Positions 1-7,126 of a DNA stretch of 10,856 nt are shown here, one piece after another. The stretch comes from an uncultured Clostridia bacterium (GTDB lineage: Bacteria > Bacillota > Clostridia > Oscillospirales > Oscillospiraceae): the NCBI GenBank assembly GCA_947177005.1, contig CAMWSZ010000057.1, forward strand, positions 1-10,856, in the 5' to 3' direction. The notes under the pieces were generated by a model that searched no databases, was not told the DNA's origin, and worked only from the letters and a program-made list of their open reading frames with translations. The translations under genes and the position numbers were made by a program. Position 1 is the first letter of the stretch. Each line of letters starts with the position of its first letter.

Positions 1-65
1 TCCCACATTACCGCTCGCTCTTGGATCTTATCTTGTTTTAATTGAGGATTAGTATCAGTTTATCG

Positions 66-106
66 AAAAAGCCTGAATCCTCTTCCTTGAGAATCTAGGC
101 TTTTTT
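66..106. terminator. Rho-independent terminator at the end of the Moco/mod operon
   Basis: A perfect 9-bp stem (AAAAAGCCT at 66-74 against AGGCTTTTT at 97-105), with extra CTC/GAG pairing inside, is flanked by a run of A on one side and T on the other. It can therefore work in both directions. Read on the minus strand it ends in TTTTT about 130 bases after the mogA stop and is the only convincing terminator for that operon. Bases 107-233, between it and mogA, hold no gene I can support. Bases 1-65 show no recognisable gene; a few codons ending a plus-strand gene cannot be excluded. Confidence 0.8.
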
Positions 107-233
107 GACAAGCTGAAAGCAATATTGCCCTCCTCAAAACAGCGGCACGCAGTTGACCCCCCGGAGGGCGGATATCTGCCTCCATACGTCTGCTGCCTGG
201 AGTCCTTGGGAATCCTCAACTGTGTATTGTATT

Positions 234-731
234 TTATGACGCATCCGCCGCACAGTCCGCCGGACCACCGCGCAGCATCTCCAGCCCGTGGGCCAAGGCG
301 GGGAGCACGGCCTCCAGATTCTCTCTGACCGCTTTGGGACTGCCGGGCAGATTGACGATCAGGCTTCGGTTCCGAATCCCTGCCGCCGCCCGGGACAGCA
401 TGGCACGGTTTGTTATGGCCATTGATTCCTGCCGCATCGCCTCCGGGATACCGGGGGTCATCCGCTGGCAGACAGCGTTGGTCGCCTCCGGCGTCACATC
501 CCGGGGCGCGAAGCCGGTGCCCCCGGCAGTGATAATCAACGCAATATCCCTGCCGTCCGCCAAACGGACGAGAATATCTTGGATCTGCTCCTGTTCGTCG
601 GGGACAACCACGCGCTCTGTCACCTGATAACCGGCGTCCTCCAATAAAGTCGCCGCCAATGGCCCCGCAGTGTCCGGACGCTCCCCGCGAAAACTCCGGT
701 CGCTGACGGTCACAACTGCCGCTGTAAACAT
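234..731 (-). CDS. mogA: Molybdopterin adenylyltransferase (MogA/MoaB family)
   Basis: A 165-residue single-domain protein of the MoCF_biosynth fold, the usual length for MogA/MoaB. Family members activate molybdopterin by adenylylation with Mg-ATP before metal insertion. Visible motifs are the SDR strand end (residues 10-12), the TAGGTGF molybdopterin-binding loop (68-74), R77-D78 with TPEA (80-83), and NLPGSPKA (127-134). The ATG is set by AGGAGGT at 739-745, 7 bases upstream, which overlaps the modC stop; the two genes are 12 bases apart and should be co-transcribed. It is the last gene of the operon. MogA and MoaB are paralogues with the same reaction and cannot be told apart firmly by reading; the symbol is the general one. 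Confidence 0.88.
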   Translation of the reverse strand: MFTAAVVTVSDRSFRGERPDTAGPLAATLLEDAGYQVTERVVVPDEQEQIQDILVRLADGRDIALIITAGGTGFAPRDVTPEATNAVCQRMTPGIPEAMRQESMAITNRAMLSRAAAGIRNRSLIVNLPGSPKAVRENLEAVLPALAHGLEMLRGGPADCAADAS

Positions 732-743
732 TTGCTTTACCTC

Positions 744-1802
744 CTATTCCAACAACAATAAATCTTCCGGACAGACCGCCACCCGGATCTGTTTTTGTTC
801 CGGCAGGGCCATCCAGATCTCTTTCCGCAGCTCCATGCGCAAAAGGGGTGCGTCCTGCGCGGCTTTTTCCGGCCGGAGCATCACCAGCATGGAAAATACG
901 TCCTCCGTCACCCGGACCGTCTCGCAGGCAAAAGAATTGATCTCCTCCGTCCCGGCCGGATGAACGCAGTTTGCCCGGATGCCAAGCGTTGTGACGCCCT
1001 CACGCCAGGGGGCAGCGGCACGGAAAGACAGTTTCCAGTCCGGAACAGCGAGTTGTCCCGCGCCGTTTCCGGGACGGACAGGGACATAGTTTTTACATCC
1101 GGAGATCCGTGCGGCACTGACCGTCACCGGGTCCGTCATCAATTCCCGCAGGCTGACCGCCGGGGAAGATTTGCCACGGTCCAGCACGCACACCTTTCCG
1201 CAATTCCGATAGGCTTCTCCGCGGTCGTGGCTGACCCAGACCGCCGGGCCGCTGAACTGTGCCAGCACGTCCTGCAATTCCAGTTCCAGCTGCCATTTGA
1301 GATAGCTGTCCAAGGCCGCGAAGGGCTCGTCCAATAAAATGGCCGCCGGTTCCGACGCCAAAATCCGTGCCAGAGCGGTCCGCTGCTGCTGGCCGCCGGA
1401 GAGCTGACGGGGCAGCAGCTTTTCGGTCCCCTCCAAACGAAGCATAGCGATCAGCTCCGTAATTCTGGCCCGACACCGGGATTTTTCCTGTTTTGGCAGG
1501 CAAACGGCGATATTCTGCTCCACCGTCATATTGGGGAACAGGGCGTATTGCTGAAACAGATACCCGATATGCCGCTGCTGCGGCGGCAGGTCGATTTTCT
1601 TTTTGCTGTCGAAGAGCGTGCGGCCGTTCAGTACGACAAATCCCTCGTCGGGTCGCTCGATCCCGGCGATGCATCTGAGTGTCACGCTTTTCCCGCACCC
1701 CGACGCCCCCAGTAAGGCCAATACCCCGCCGTTTCCGGCGGTAAAATCCACGTCCAGCAGAAAATCTCCGTACCGTTTCCGTATACTTGCCGTCAGCGCC
1801 AT
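744..1802 (-). CDS. modC: Molybdate ABC transporter ATP-binding protein
   Basis: A 352-residue ABC ATPase that powers molybdate import with ModB and ModA. Walker A is GASGCGKS (32-39), the Q-loop is around Q84-Q85, the signature LSGGQQQR is at 134-141, Walker B ILLDE at 155-159, the D-loop near D165, and the switch histidine is H192. About 130 further residues form a C-terminal region of the size and place of the ModC TOBE/Mop regulatory domain, though I see no sharp motif there. The frame is open upstream to 1880, but I chose the ATG at 1800-1802 because AAAGGAG (1811-1817) lies 8 bases before it and the protein then begins just before the first strand of the ATPase. The gene overlaps modB by 10 bases, indicating translational coupling. 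Neighbouring modA, modB and Moco genes support molybdate (or tungstate) as substrate. Confidence 0.9.
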   Translation of the reverse strand: MALTASIRKRYGDFLLDVDFTAGNGGVLALLGASGCGKSVTLRCIAGIERPDEGFVVLNGRTLFDSKKKIDLPPQQRHIGYLFQQYALFPNMTVEQNIAVCLPKQEKSRCRARITELIAMLRLEGTEKLLPRQLSGGQQQRTALARILASEPAAILLDEPFAALDSYLKWQLELELQDVLAQFSGPAVWVSHDRGEAYRNCGKVCVLDRGKSSPAVSLRELMTDPVTVSAARISGCKNYVPVRPGNGAGQLAVPDWKLSFRAAAPWREGVTTLGIRANCVHPAGTEEINSFACETVRVTEDVFSMLVMLRPEKAAQDAPLLRMELRKEIWMALPEQKQIRVAVCPEDLLLLE

Positions 1803-2461
1803 GTACGCTTCTCCTTTCGCTCCAGCAGGTTGACCGCCAGCAGTACAACGGTGGATATGGCCAGATTCACCAGTACCCACCGAAGAGCAAGTCCGTCCTC
1901 ATTGGTGCGCCAGAGCTGGTAGACGGTGGTGGAAATGGTGGCGGTTTTTCCGGGGGTGTACCCCGCGATCATGGACGTTGCACCGTACTCACCAAGCGCC
2001 CGGGCGAATGCCAGCACTGTCCCCGCCAGAATTCCCTGACGGCAGGCAGGCATCCGTATCCGCCAGAAGATAAAGGTATTGCTGAGCCCCAGCGTTTTCC
2101 CGGCCTGGGCCAGCGTTTCGTCGAAGGACTCAAAGGCACCCCGGGCGGTACGGTACATGAGTGGAAAAATCACGACCGCCGTTGCAAAAATGGCCGACCA
2201 CCACGTCATGGTCAGACGCAGCCCGAACGTTTCCAGCGCCCAACGTCCGGCGATCCGTTTGGGACCCAGAATCAGCAGCAGCAGGTAGCCCACCACGGTA
2301 GGCGGCAGAACCAGCGGCAGGGTCAGCGCCACGTCCAGCAGTCCCTTGACCGCCCGGGGTGCTTTGGCGATGTAATAGGCCGACCAGATGCCCAGAAAAA
2401 AGACGATCACCGTGGAGACAGCGGCAATGCGCAGTGAATTAAACAGCGGATACCAGTCCAT
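1793..2461 (-). CDS. modB: Molybdate ABC transporter permease
   Basis: A 222-residue inner-membrane permease with about five hydrophobic segments, starting at residues 8-28. It has the EAA loop that docks on the ATPase: about residues 115-150, where AGKTLGLS is followed by an I-x-MP stretch. Length and sequence fit ModB of the CysTW/ModB family. The ATG shares one base with the modA stop (TGATG), and there is no clear ribosome binding site, so translation probably depends on ribosomes ending modA. The 3' end overlaps the modC start. Tungstate (TupB) is the main alternative substrate; the ModA-like partner and surrounding Moco genes favour molybdate. Confidence 0.9.
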   Translation of the reverse strand: MDWYPLFNSLRIAAVSTVIVFFLGIWSAYYIAKAPRAVKGLLDVALTLPLVLPPTVVGYLLLLILGPKRIAGRWALETFGLRLTMTWWSAIFATAVVIFPLMYRTARGAFESFDETLAQAGKTLGLSNTFIFWRIRMPACRQGILAGTVLAFARALGEYGATSMIAGYTPGKTATISTTVYQLWRTNEDGLALRWVLVNLAISTVVLLAVNLLERKEKRTWR

Positions 2462-3291
2462 CAGCCCAGGGGGATAAAGCCTACGCTTTCCAGCACCGCC
2501 GCGCCGTCAGGGGAGCGGACGTAGTCCAGAAACGCCTCTGCCTCGTCCGGATGCCTGCTGACGCTCAGCACCGCCGCCGGATAGATCACCTGTCCGCACA
2601 TCTCCGCCGTGGCGGTATCGACAGTAGTCAGACCGGCGGAAAAGGCGTCGGTGGCGTAGATGATGCCGCAGTCCACCGCACCCTCAGAGACCTGCGTGGT
2701 GACCTCCTTCACGTTGGAGCCGTAGGTGATGCACCCGCTGAGTGCCTCCTCATTCAAGCCCCAGAAGTCGAAAATTTTCTGTGTGTACTGCCCTACGGGT
2801 ACGTCGCTGTTGCCCATTGCCAGCAGAACGGTCCCGGCCTCCAGCGCGGCTTTCAGACCGTCATAGCTCTGGATACTGGCCGGATTGCCATCCGGTACTG
2901 CAAGCGCCACCTTGTTTTCCAGCAGATCAAACCGGGTCTCCGTTTTGACAAAATCCAGACCCTCCGTATTGACATCCGCACTGGCAGCGGCGTCAAGCTG
3001 GTCCATCTGCTTCTGACCGGCGGAGATGAAAATATCACAGTCCGCGCCCTCTTGAATCTGGGTTTTCAGGGTGCCGGAGGAATCAAAGTTGAAGGTCAGC
3101 CTGATATTCGGGTGGTCCTTCCGGTAATTTTCACCGATTTCGGTCAGGGTCTCCTGCATAGACGCGGCGGCAAAGACAGTCAATTCGGTCGATTTGGTCT
3201 CTTTTTCTTTGCCGGAGCCGCCGCAGGCGGTCAGAGCCAGCGCAAGCGTCAGGGCGAGAAGGGACAGCGCATGTTTTCTCCAGTTTTTCAT
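2461..3291 (-). CDS. modA: Molybdate-binding lipoprotein of the ABC importer
   Basis: A 276-residue extracytoplasmic solute-binding protein. The N-terminus has a K/R-rich start, a hydrophobic core and the lipobox LTAC with C23 as lipidation site, as expected for a Gram-positive binding protein anchored to the membrane. ModA hallmarks are VFAAASM after the linker, FDSSGTL, SDVPVGQYTQ and IYATDAF, which together form the oxyanion pocket in the family. The ATG is supported by a GGAG (3299-3302) 7 bases upstream. This is the first of the three mod genes; the 51-base gap before it is the only real gap inside the operon and may hold a promoter of its own. Molybdate versus tungstate cannot be separated from sequence alone. 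Confidence 0.92.
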   Translation of the reverse strand: MKNWRKHALSLLALTLALALTACGGSGKEKETKSTELTVFAAASMQETLTEIGENYRKDHPNIRLTFNFDSSGTLKTQIQEGADCDIFISAGQKQMDQLDAAASADVNTEGLDFVKTETRFDLLENKVALAVPDGNPASIQSYDGLKAALEAGTVLLAMGNSDVPVGQYTQKIFDFWGLNEEALSGCITYGSNVKEVTTQVSEGAVDCGIIYATDAFSAGLTTVDTATAEMCGQVIYPAAVLSVSRHPDEAEAFLDYVRSPDGAAVLESVGFIPLG

Positions 3292-3321
3292 CTTTATTCT
3301 CCATTTCGCGTCACGTGCTGC

Positions 3322-3350
3322 TTTATAACAGGGCGCAAATCCTTATTTGC
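3322..3350 (-). promoter_or_regulatory. Possible internal promoter with an inverted repeat upstream of modA
   Basis: On the minus strand an extended -10 (TG-T-TATAAA; TATAAA at 3322-3327) lies just upstream of modA. It would start a transcript about 24 bases before the modA ATG, with the ribosome binding site inside that leader. No good -35 stands at 17 bases. Instead an inverted repeat, GCAAAT-N4-ATTTGC (3335-3350), covers that place and runs into the stop of the upstream gene. This could be a separately controlled promoter for modABC, or chance. Confidence 0.35.
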
Positions 3351-4365
3351 CAAACCCGCAGTTTGGGAATGTACAGGTCTCGCATCCCAGACACAGCCCG
3401 CCCTCGCCCAGGCAGGCGATTTCCCGGCGGGTGACCGGAACTCCTGCCGCGATGCGGGGGAGAATCAGGTCAAAGACGGTGCGTTTGGCGTACATCACGC
3501 ACCCCGGCAGACCCATTACCGGCGTACCATCGTCGAAATACCCCAGCAGGAACATCGCCCCCGGCAGAACCGGTGCGCCGTAGGTTACAATTTCTGCGCC
3601 GCTACGTTTAATGGCGCCGGGGGTATTGTCGTCGGGGTCCACGCTCATACCGCCGGTGCAGAGTACCAGCTCCACGCCCCGGGTCCGCACGTCCGCAATC
3701 GCGGCGGCGACATTTTCCAGACCGTCGCCAACAATCCGGTGTTCCGTCACGGAGATTCCGAATTCCGACAGTTTTTTCTCCACAACCGGGGTAAAGGCGT
3801 CCTGAATCAATCCCTTTGAGACCTCGCTGCCGGTGGTAATGACGCCTGCTGTTTTCAGCTTCCAAGGCAGCAGTTCCAGCAGCGGCGTTCCCCCGCCGGT
3901 TTCCTCGGCTTTCGCCAGCCTGGCCTCCTCGATCACCAGCGGGATAACTCTTGTACCGCAGAGCTTGTCCCCCTTTTTGACCGCCGTGTTTCCGTGGCGG
4001 ACGGCAATCATGATATCGTCCAGTAAATTGATCTCGTTTAACCGGCGGGTATCGACCCGGAAAAGACCGTCAATCGCCGCCGATAACTCCAATTTTCCCT
4101 CCTTTACTGGACCGCTGCGGACCATATTCTCATTTTCGCACAACCGGCAGAGGCGTTCCGCCGCGTCGTTCTCGTGGACCATACCGGGGACCATTTCCCA
4201 GACATACAGATTTTCCTTTCCCATTGACAGCAGGACCGGGATATCCTCCTCCTGCACAACATGTCCCTTACGGAAACGGGCGTCCTTGTACTGTCCGGGA
4301 ATGATCTGGGTCATATCGTGGCAGAGGACGTGTCCCACTGCGTCCTGGGTGCGGATCAGCTTCAT
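3343..4365 (-). CDS. MoeA-like molybdopterin-binding protein with a cysteine-rich tail
   Basis: A 340-residue protein. The N-terminal half resembles the MoeA N-terminal region (AVGHVLCHDMTQ, residues 9-20). The second half is a MoCF_biosynth domain with TTGSEV (177-182) and TGGMSVDPDD (237-246), followed by PGAM and MGLPGC. MoeA-type proteins insert molybdate into adenylylated molybdopterin. This one is shorter than classical MoeA (about 400 residues) and ends in a cluster of cysteines, C318, C325, C328, C331 and C336, instead of the usual MoeA C-terminal domain. The cluster looks like a metal or Fe-S binding tail; that is inference. The start follows a GAGGAGG site in the end of the upstream MOSC gene, with an ATGA four-base overlap. 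I give no symbol because it belongs to the clostridial 'molybdopterin-binding protein' type and not to standard MoeA. Confidence 0.82.
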   Translation of the reverse strand: MKLIRTQDAVGHVLCHDMTQIIPGQYKDARFRKGHVVQEEDIPVLLSMGKENLYVWEMVPGMVHENDAAERLCRLCENENMVRSGPVKEGKLELSAAIDGLFRVDTRRLNEINLLDDIMIAVRHGNTAVKKGDKLCGTRVIPLVIEEARLAKAEETGGGTPLLELLPWKLKTAGVITTGSEVSKGLIQDAFTPVVEKKLSEFGISVTEHRIVGDGLENVAAAIADVRTRGVELVLCTGGMSVDPDDNTPGAIKRSGAEIVTYGAPVLPGAMFLLGYFDDGTPVMGLPGCVMYAKRTVFDLILPRIAAGVPVTRREIACLGEGGLCLGCETCTFPNCGFGK

Positions 4366-4808
4366 AATGCCGCCTCCTCGTTTAAGATTTCAATGGGGTC
4401 TCCCGCCCGGACAGACCCTTCTTTCCTTACGACCGCAAAAATTCCCTCAGACGGCATAACGCATTTGCCGGTGGCTTTTTTAATGGCGCAGTCGTTGTGA
4501 CACTTCTTGCCGATTTGCGTAACCTCCACCTCCGTTTCCCCAATCCGAAGACGGGTTCCGATTGGAAGATTTTTCAGTTCGATTCCTGCGGTGTTGATAT
4601 TTTCCGCGAAAGCGCCGGGCTTCAGCTGTGGGAGGAGCTCCCGCATTTTGTCAACGCTCTCCTCCGCCAGCAGGCTGATTTGACGGTGCCAATCCCCGGC
4701 GTGTGCGTCGCCAATAATACCGTGGCGCAGCTTCAGCCGGATTTCCGGGACCTCATGCTTGACCGTCCCTTTTTTTTCGCTGATGTTGACGGATACCACA
4801 CGCGCCAT
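4362..4808 (-). CDS. Stand-alone MOSC domain protein
   Basis: A 148-residue single MOSC domain, the fold of the C-terminal part of Moco sulfurase and of YiiM-like proteins, thought to handle sulfur on, or bind, the molybdenum cofactor. Visible features are GIIGDAHAG (30-38), WHRQISLL (40-47), FAENI (67-71), and a cysteine group C103, C107 and C116 followed by MPSEGIFA. One of these is probably the functional cysteine. An ATG six codons further upstream (4824-4826) is in frame. I prefer the one at 4806-4808 because AGGAG (4816-4820) sits 7 bases before it, and the longer form would contain that site. Only one base separates it from the moaC stop, and it overlaps the next gene by four. Its position between moaC and the moeA-like gene supports a role in cofactor maturation; the reaction is unknown. 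Confidence 0.85.
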   Translation of the reverse strand: MARVVSVNISEKKGTVKHEVPEIRLKLRHGIIGDAHAGDWHRQISLLAEESVDKMRELLPQLKPGAFAENINTAGIELKNLPIGTRLRIGETEVEVTQIGKKCHNDCAIKKATGKCVMPSEGIFAVVRKEGSVRAGDPIEILNEEAAL

Positions 4809-4809
4809 G

Positions 4810-5283
4810 TTACCACTCCTTTTCATAATCGCCGCTTCTGCCGCCGGTTTTGCGGCACAGATGAATTTTTCCGATTTCCATGTCCTTCTGGACCGCTTTG
4901 CACATATCGTAGATGGTCAGAGCGGCGGCGGATACGGCTGTCAGGGCCTCCATTTCCACCCCGGTTTCGCCCCTGCACCGCGCCTCCGCACGGATACGGA
5001 CAGCCGTCTCCTCCACGGTAAAGGAAAGATCGACGCCCGTCAGGCGGAGCGGATGACACATGGGTATCCACTCGCCGGTACGTTTGGCGGCCATGATCCC
5101 GGCCACCTGCGCCACTGCCAGTACGTCGCCCTTGGCGATGCCGCCGGTACGAATACGGTCCGCCGTCTGGCGCGACATGTGTACGGTTCCTTCCGCGGCG
5201 GCAGTGCGGAACGTCTCCGGCTTGTCCGACACATCCACCATTTTTGCACGGCCCTGTTCGTTGATATGAGAAAGTTCCTCCAT
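4810..5283 (-). CDS. moaC: Cyclic pyranopterin monophosphate synthase
   Basis: A complete 157-residue MoaC. With MoaA it makes cPMP: MoaC converts the 3',8-cyclo-GTP intermediate into cyclic pyranopterin monophosphate. The family signature is intact: MVDVSDK (15-21), AQVAGIMAAKRT (58-69), the IPMCHPL motif (73-79), GVEMEALTAVS (108-118) and YDMCKA (125-130). K67, H77, E110, E112, D126 and K129 sit where the catalytic residues of the E. coli enzyme are. The start has GGAGG (5290-5294) 6 bases upstream, inside the end of moaA, and only two bases separate the genes. Nothing is odd about this copy. Confidence 0.95.
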   Translation of the reverse strand: MEELSHINEQGRAKMVDVSDKPETFRTAAAEGTVHMSRQTADRIRTGGIAKGDVLAVAQVAGIMAAKRTGEWIPMCHPLRLTGVDLSFTVEETAVRIRAEARCRGETGVEMEALTAVSAAALTIYDMCKAVQKDMEIGKIHLCRKTGGRSGDYEKEW

Positions 5284-5285
5284 TG

Positions 5286-6224
5286 TCAGCCTCCGATTTG
5301 ATTCATATTCCGTCCGGCATCGCTGCGGCCGGTTTCGGTCAGGCGGTGCCTGGCGGGCTTGGCAACAATCCCTGCTTGGATTGCCCGGTATAACGCATCC
5401 CCGTCGAGACCCCGCAGCGGAATCTCCTGGTCAGAATGGAGGCAGGGCTTTAACCGGCCGTCCGCCGTAACCCGGATCCGGTCGCACTGTCCGCAAAAGC
5501 GGTGACTCATAGGCGTAATAAGCCCAACCAGTCCCTGACCATCGGGCAGGCGGTAACGCCGGGCAACGCCGGAGGTATCCGCAGGCTCCAGCTCCGGGCA
5601 GGCGGTCAGAACGGCGGAAGCAGGCAGAAACGCAGCCCGGTCACTGTTCCCGACGGGCATCAGTTCAATAAAACGGACCTCCAAGGGACACCGCCGGGTC
5701 AGATTAACGAAATCCGGGATTTCATCCTCATTAAACCCCTTCATCAGCACCACATTAAGCTTGGTTCCAGTAAAACCTGCCGCGTAAGCCGCTTCAATAC
5801 CGGAAAACACGTCTGTCAGGCATCCGGTGCGGGTTATATAGGAAAACCGTTCCGAACGGAGTGTGTCCAGACTGATATTCAGACGGTCCACCCCGGCTTC
5901 CCGGAGGGGGGCAGCCATTCGGGACAGCGCCGTACCGTTGGTGGTCATGCAGACCTCCTCCACGCCCTCCAGCGCCGCAATCCCCCGGCAAATGTCCAAA
6001 ATTCCCCGGCGCACCAGCGGTTCACCTCCCGTAATGCGGATTTTTTTGACCCCGCAGCGAACCGCCTGCCGGACAATCCCGACAAGCTCCTCTACAGAGC
6101 AGATGTCCGCATGGGTCCGTTTCGGGACCCCCTCCGCCGGCATACAGTACCGGCATCGGAGATTGCAGAGATCTGTGACGGACAGGCGGAGATAGGTGAT
6201 ATCGCGTGCATAGTTATCTTTCAT
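5286..6224 (-). CDS. moaA: GTP 3',8-cyclase (radical SAM)
   Basis: A 312-residue radical SAM enzyme catalysing the first Moco step, conversion of GTP to 3',8-cyclo-7,8-dihydro-GTP. The SAM-binding cluster is CxxxCxxC (C20, C24, C27), followed by GGEPL (66-70). The second, substrate-binding cluster is C244, C247 and C261 (CxxC-x13-C). The protein ends in the GG dipeptide that MoaA needs for activity. The frame extends to an ATG at 6252-6254, but no ribosome binding site precedes it. The ATG at 6222-6224 has GAGGG (6231-6235) 6 bases upstream and gives the usual MoaA N-terminus, with YLRLSVTDLCN close behind. It is the first gene of the operon, behind the putative activator site at 6271-6288. 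Confidence 0.95.
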   Translation of the reverse strand: MKDNYARDITYLRLSVTDLCNLRCRYCMPAEGVPKRTHADICSVEELVGIVRQAVRCGVKKIRITGGEPLVRRGILDICRGIAALEGVEEVCMTTNGTALSRMAAPLREAGVDRLNISLDTLRSERFSYITRTGCLTDVFSGIEAAYAAGFTGTKLNVVLMKGFNEDEIPDFVNLTRRCPLEVRFIELMPVGNSDRAAFLPASAVLTACPELEPADTSGVARRYRLPDGQGLVGLITPMSHRFCGQCDRIRVTADGRLKPCLHSDQEIPLRGLDGDALYRAIQAGIVAKPARHRLTETGRSDAGRNMNQIGG

Positions 6225-6244
6225 AGCAAGCCCTCTGTCTATAA

Positions 6245-6288
6245 AATATACCATTGAATTTTCTAAATGTATGTTGTTTCAGCAACAT
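6245..6288 (-). promoter_or_regulatory. moaA operon promoter with a Crp/Fnr-type operator
   Basis: On the minus strand a TATATT -10 (6245-6250) predicts a start near 6238, 14 bases before the moaA ATG. The -35 place (CATACA, 6268-6273) is poor. A perfect palindrome, ATGTTG-N6-CAACAT (6271-6288), overlaps it, with its centre at about -41.5. CRP and FNR sites have the same five-six-five spacing, and class II activators bind at exactly this distance, where a weak -35 is usual. The neighbouring Crp/Fnr-family gene is the obvious candidate protein. That it binds here is inference. Confidence 0.6.
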
Positions 6289-6314
6289 TTCTTTGCAGTC
6301 TGAAAATAAAATTC

Positions 6315-7010
6315 CTATTTCAGCGATTTCCATGTGCTGAGATGTTCACCAGCCGCCAGCAGGGTGAATTGATTCTTTCGGAAACGGATCAGGCCCTCCT
6401 GTTCCATCAGGCTCAGCTCATGGGACAGCTTGCTGCGGTTGACGCAGAGGAAGGCCGCCAGTTCCTCACGGGAAAAGGGAATCTGGAAGGAATTTGTGCC
6501 GCGGCGTCCGGCCTGCATGGTCAGATAGGTCAGGACCCGGTTCCGCACGCCCCGTTGGGAGAGAATGGCTAAGCGGTAATGTTTCCGCATATTTTCGTTG
6601 GAAATATAGGCCAGAAGCTGGTGGTAGACCTCCAGGCGGTCCGGTTCCGGCAGGAGTCCGGCGGCGAGAATCAGCTCCGGCGGCAGGAACAGCACCGCGG
6701 TTTCCGACGCCGCAACCGCATAGTATGGCGCACGGCGGCTTTCCGTACAGATGAGGTCTGCCCCCAGCAGATAGGGCGGATGCAGGGTGTTCATCAGGCT
6801 GGTGAAGCCGTCGGAAAAAATCTGCTGGATCTGTACGCTGCCCTCCGCCACCACGCCGAACCGGTCCATATATTTCTGAGAATCAATAATAACGGCATTT
6901 TTTTCATACTTTTGCAGTCTGACCAGCGGTAAAACAGACTGCCGGACCACATCCTCCGGCAGATTCCGGAACAGCCTGCACGCCTGAAGAACCAGTATGA
7001 AATCCTGCAT
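6315..7010 (-). CDS. Crp/Fnr-family transcriptional regulator
   Basis: A 231-residue regulator: an N-terminal cyclic-nucleotide-binding-like beta barrel (about 12-115), a long dimerisation helix (about 122-150), and a Crp-type winged helix-turn-helix (about 155-218), with SREELAAFLCVNRSKLSHEL at 180-199. The recognition helix reads NRSKLSH where E. coli CRP has SRETVGR, so it keeps the arginine but lacks the glutamate, fitting a half-site other than TGTGA. The cysteines (C11, C88, C189) are too few and wrongly placed for an FNR-type 4Fe-4S sensor, and the ligand is unknown. The start has AGGAGGT (7016-7022) 5 bases upstream. It lies 90 bases ahead of moaA on the same strand, so it may be a local regulator of the Moco operon and may be partly co-transcribed with it. 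Confidence 0.9.
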   Translation of the reverse strand: MQDFILVLQACRLFRNLPEDVVRQSVLPLVRLQKYEKNAVIIDSQKYMDRFGVVAEGSVQIQQIFSDGFTSLMNTLHPPYLLGADLICTESRRAPYYAVAASETAVLFLPPELILAAGLLPEPDRLEVYHQLLAYISNENMRKHYRLAILSQRGVRNRVLTYLTMQAGRRGTNSFQIPFSREELAAFLCVNRSKLSHELSLMEQEGLIRFRKNQFTLLAAGEHLSTWKSLK

Positions 7011-7035
7011 AGTGTACCTCCTTTGACAACAGTCG

Positions 7036-7063
7036 AAAAAGCTGCCTGTGACGGCAGCTTTTT
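7036..7063 (-). terminator. Terminator-like hairpin in the leader of the Crp/Fnr gene
   Basis: A perfect 11-bp stem (AAAAAGCTGCC at 7036-7046, GGCAGCTTTTT at 7053-7063, six-base loop) ends in a T run on either strand. A GTCGA/TCGAC pair (7032-7036, 7068-7072) can extend it. On the minus strand it is about 150 bases after the kinase stop, so it may end that transcript. It also lies between the regulator's promoter (7127-7155) and its ribosome binding site, so transcripts from that promoter must pass it. It could act as an attenuator. Confidence 0.7.
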
Positions 7064-7126
7064 GGTTTCGACAGCTATTCCGGCTTTTTTATATCCCTCC
7101 GGCAGCGCCGGGCTAAGGATAGATTT

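Noticed and set aside
1803..1880. Longer N-terminus for ModC beginning at 1880.
   Set aside because: The extra 26 residues lie within modB, match nothing in the ATPase family, and the downstream ATG has a well-spaced AAAGGAG site.
2551..3819. A long plus-strand open frame (422 codons) opposite modA and the moeA-like gene.
   Set aside because: It lies antisense to two well-supported genes, its translation has no recognisable domain, and it has no convincing ribosome site. It is a by-product of GC-rich codon use on the other strand.
6271..6288. The ATGTTG/CAACAT palindrome as a terminator for the regulator gene.
   Set aside because: The stem is only 6 bp, AT-rich, and has no T run in the minus direction. 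Its position fits an operator better.
6225..6314. A Moco riboswitch ahead of moaA.
   Set aside because: The predicted leader is about 14 bases, and even the whole 90-base gap lacks the large multi-stem structure expected for that RNA.
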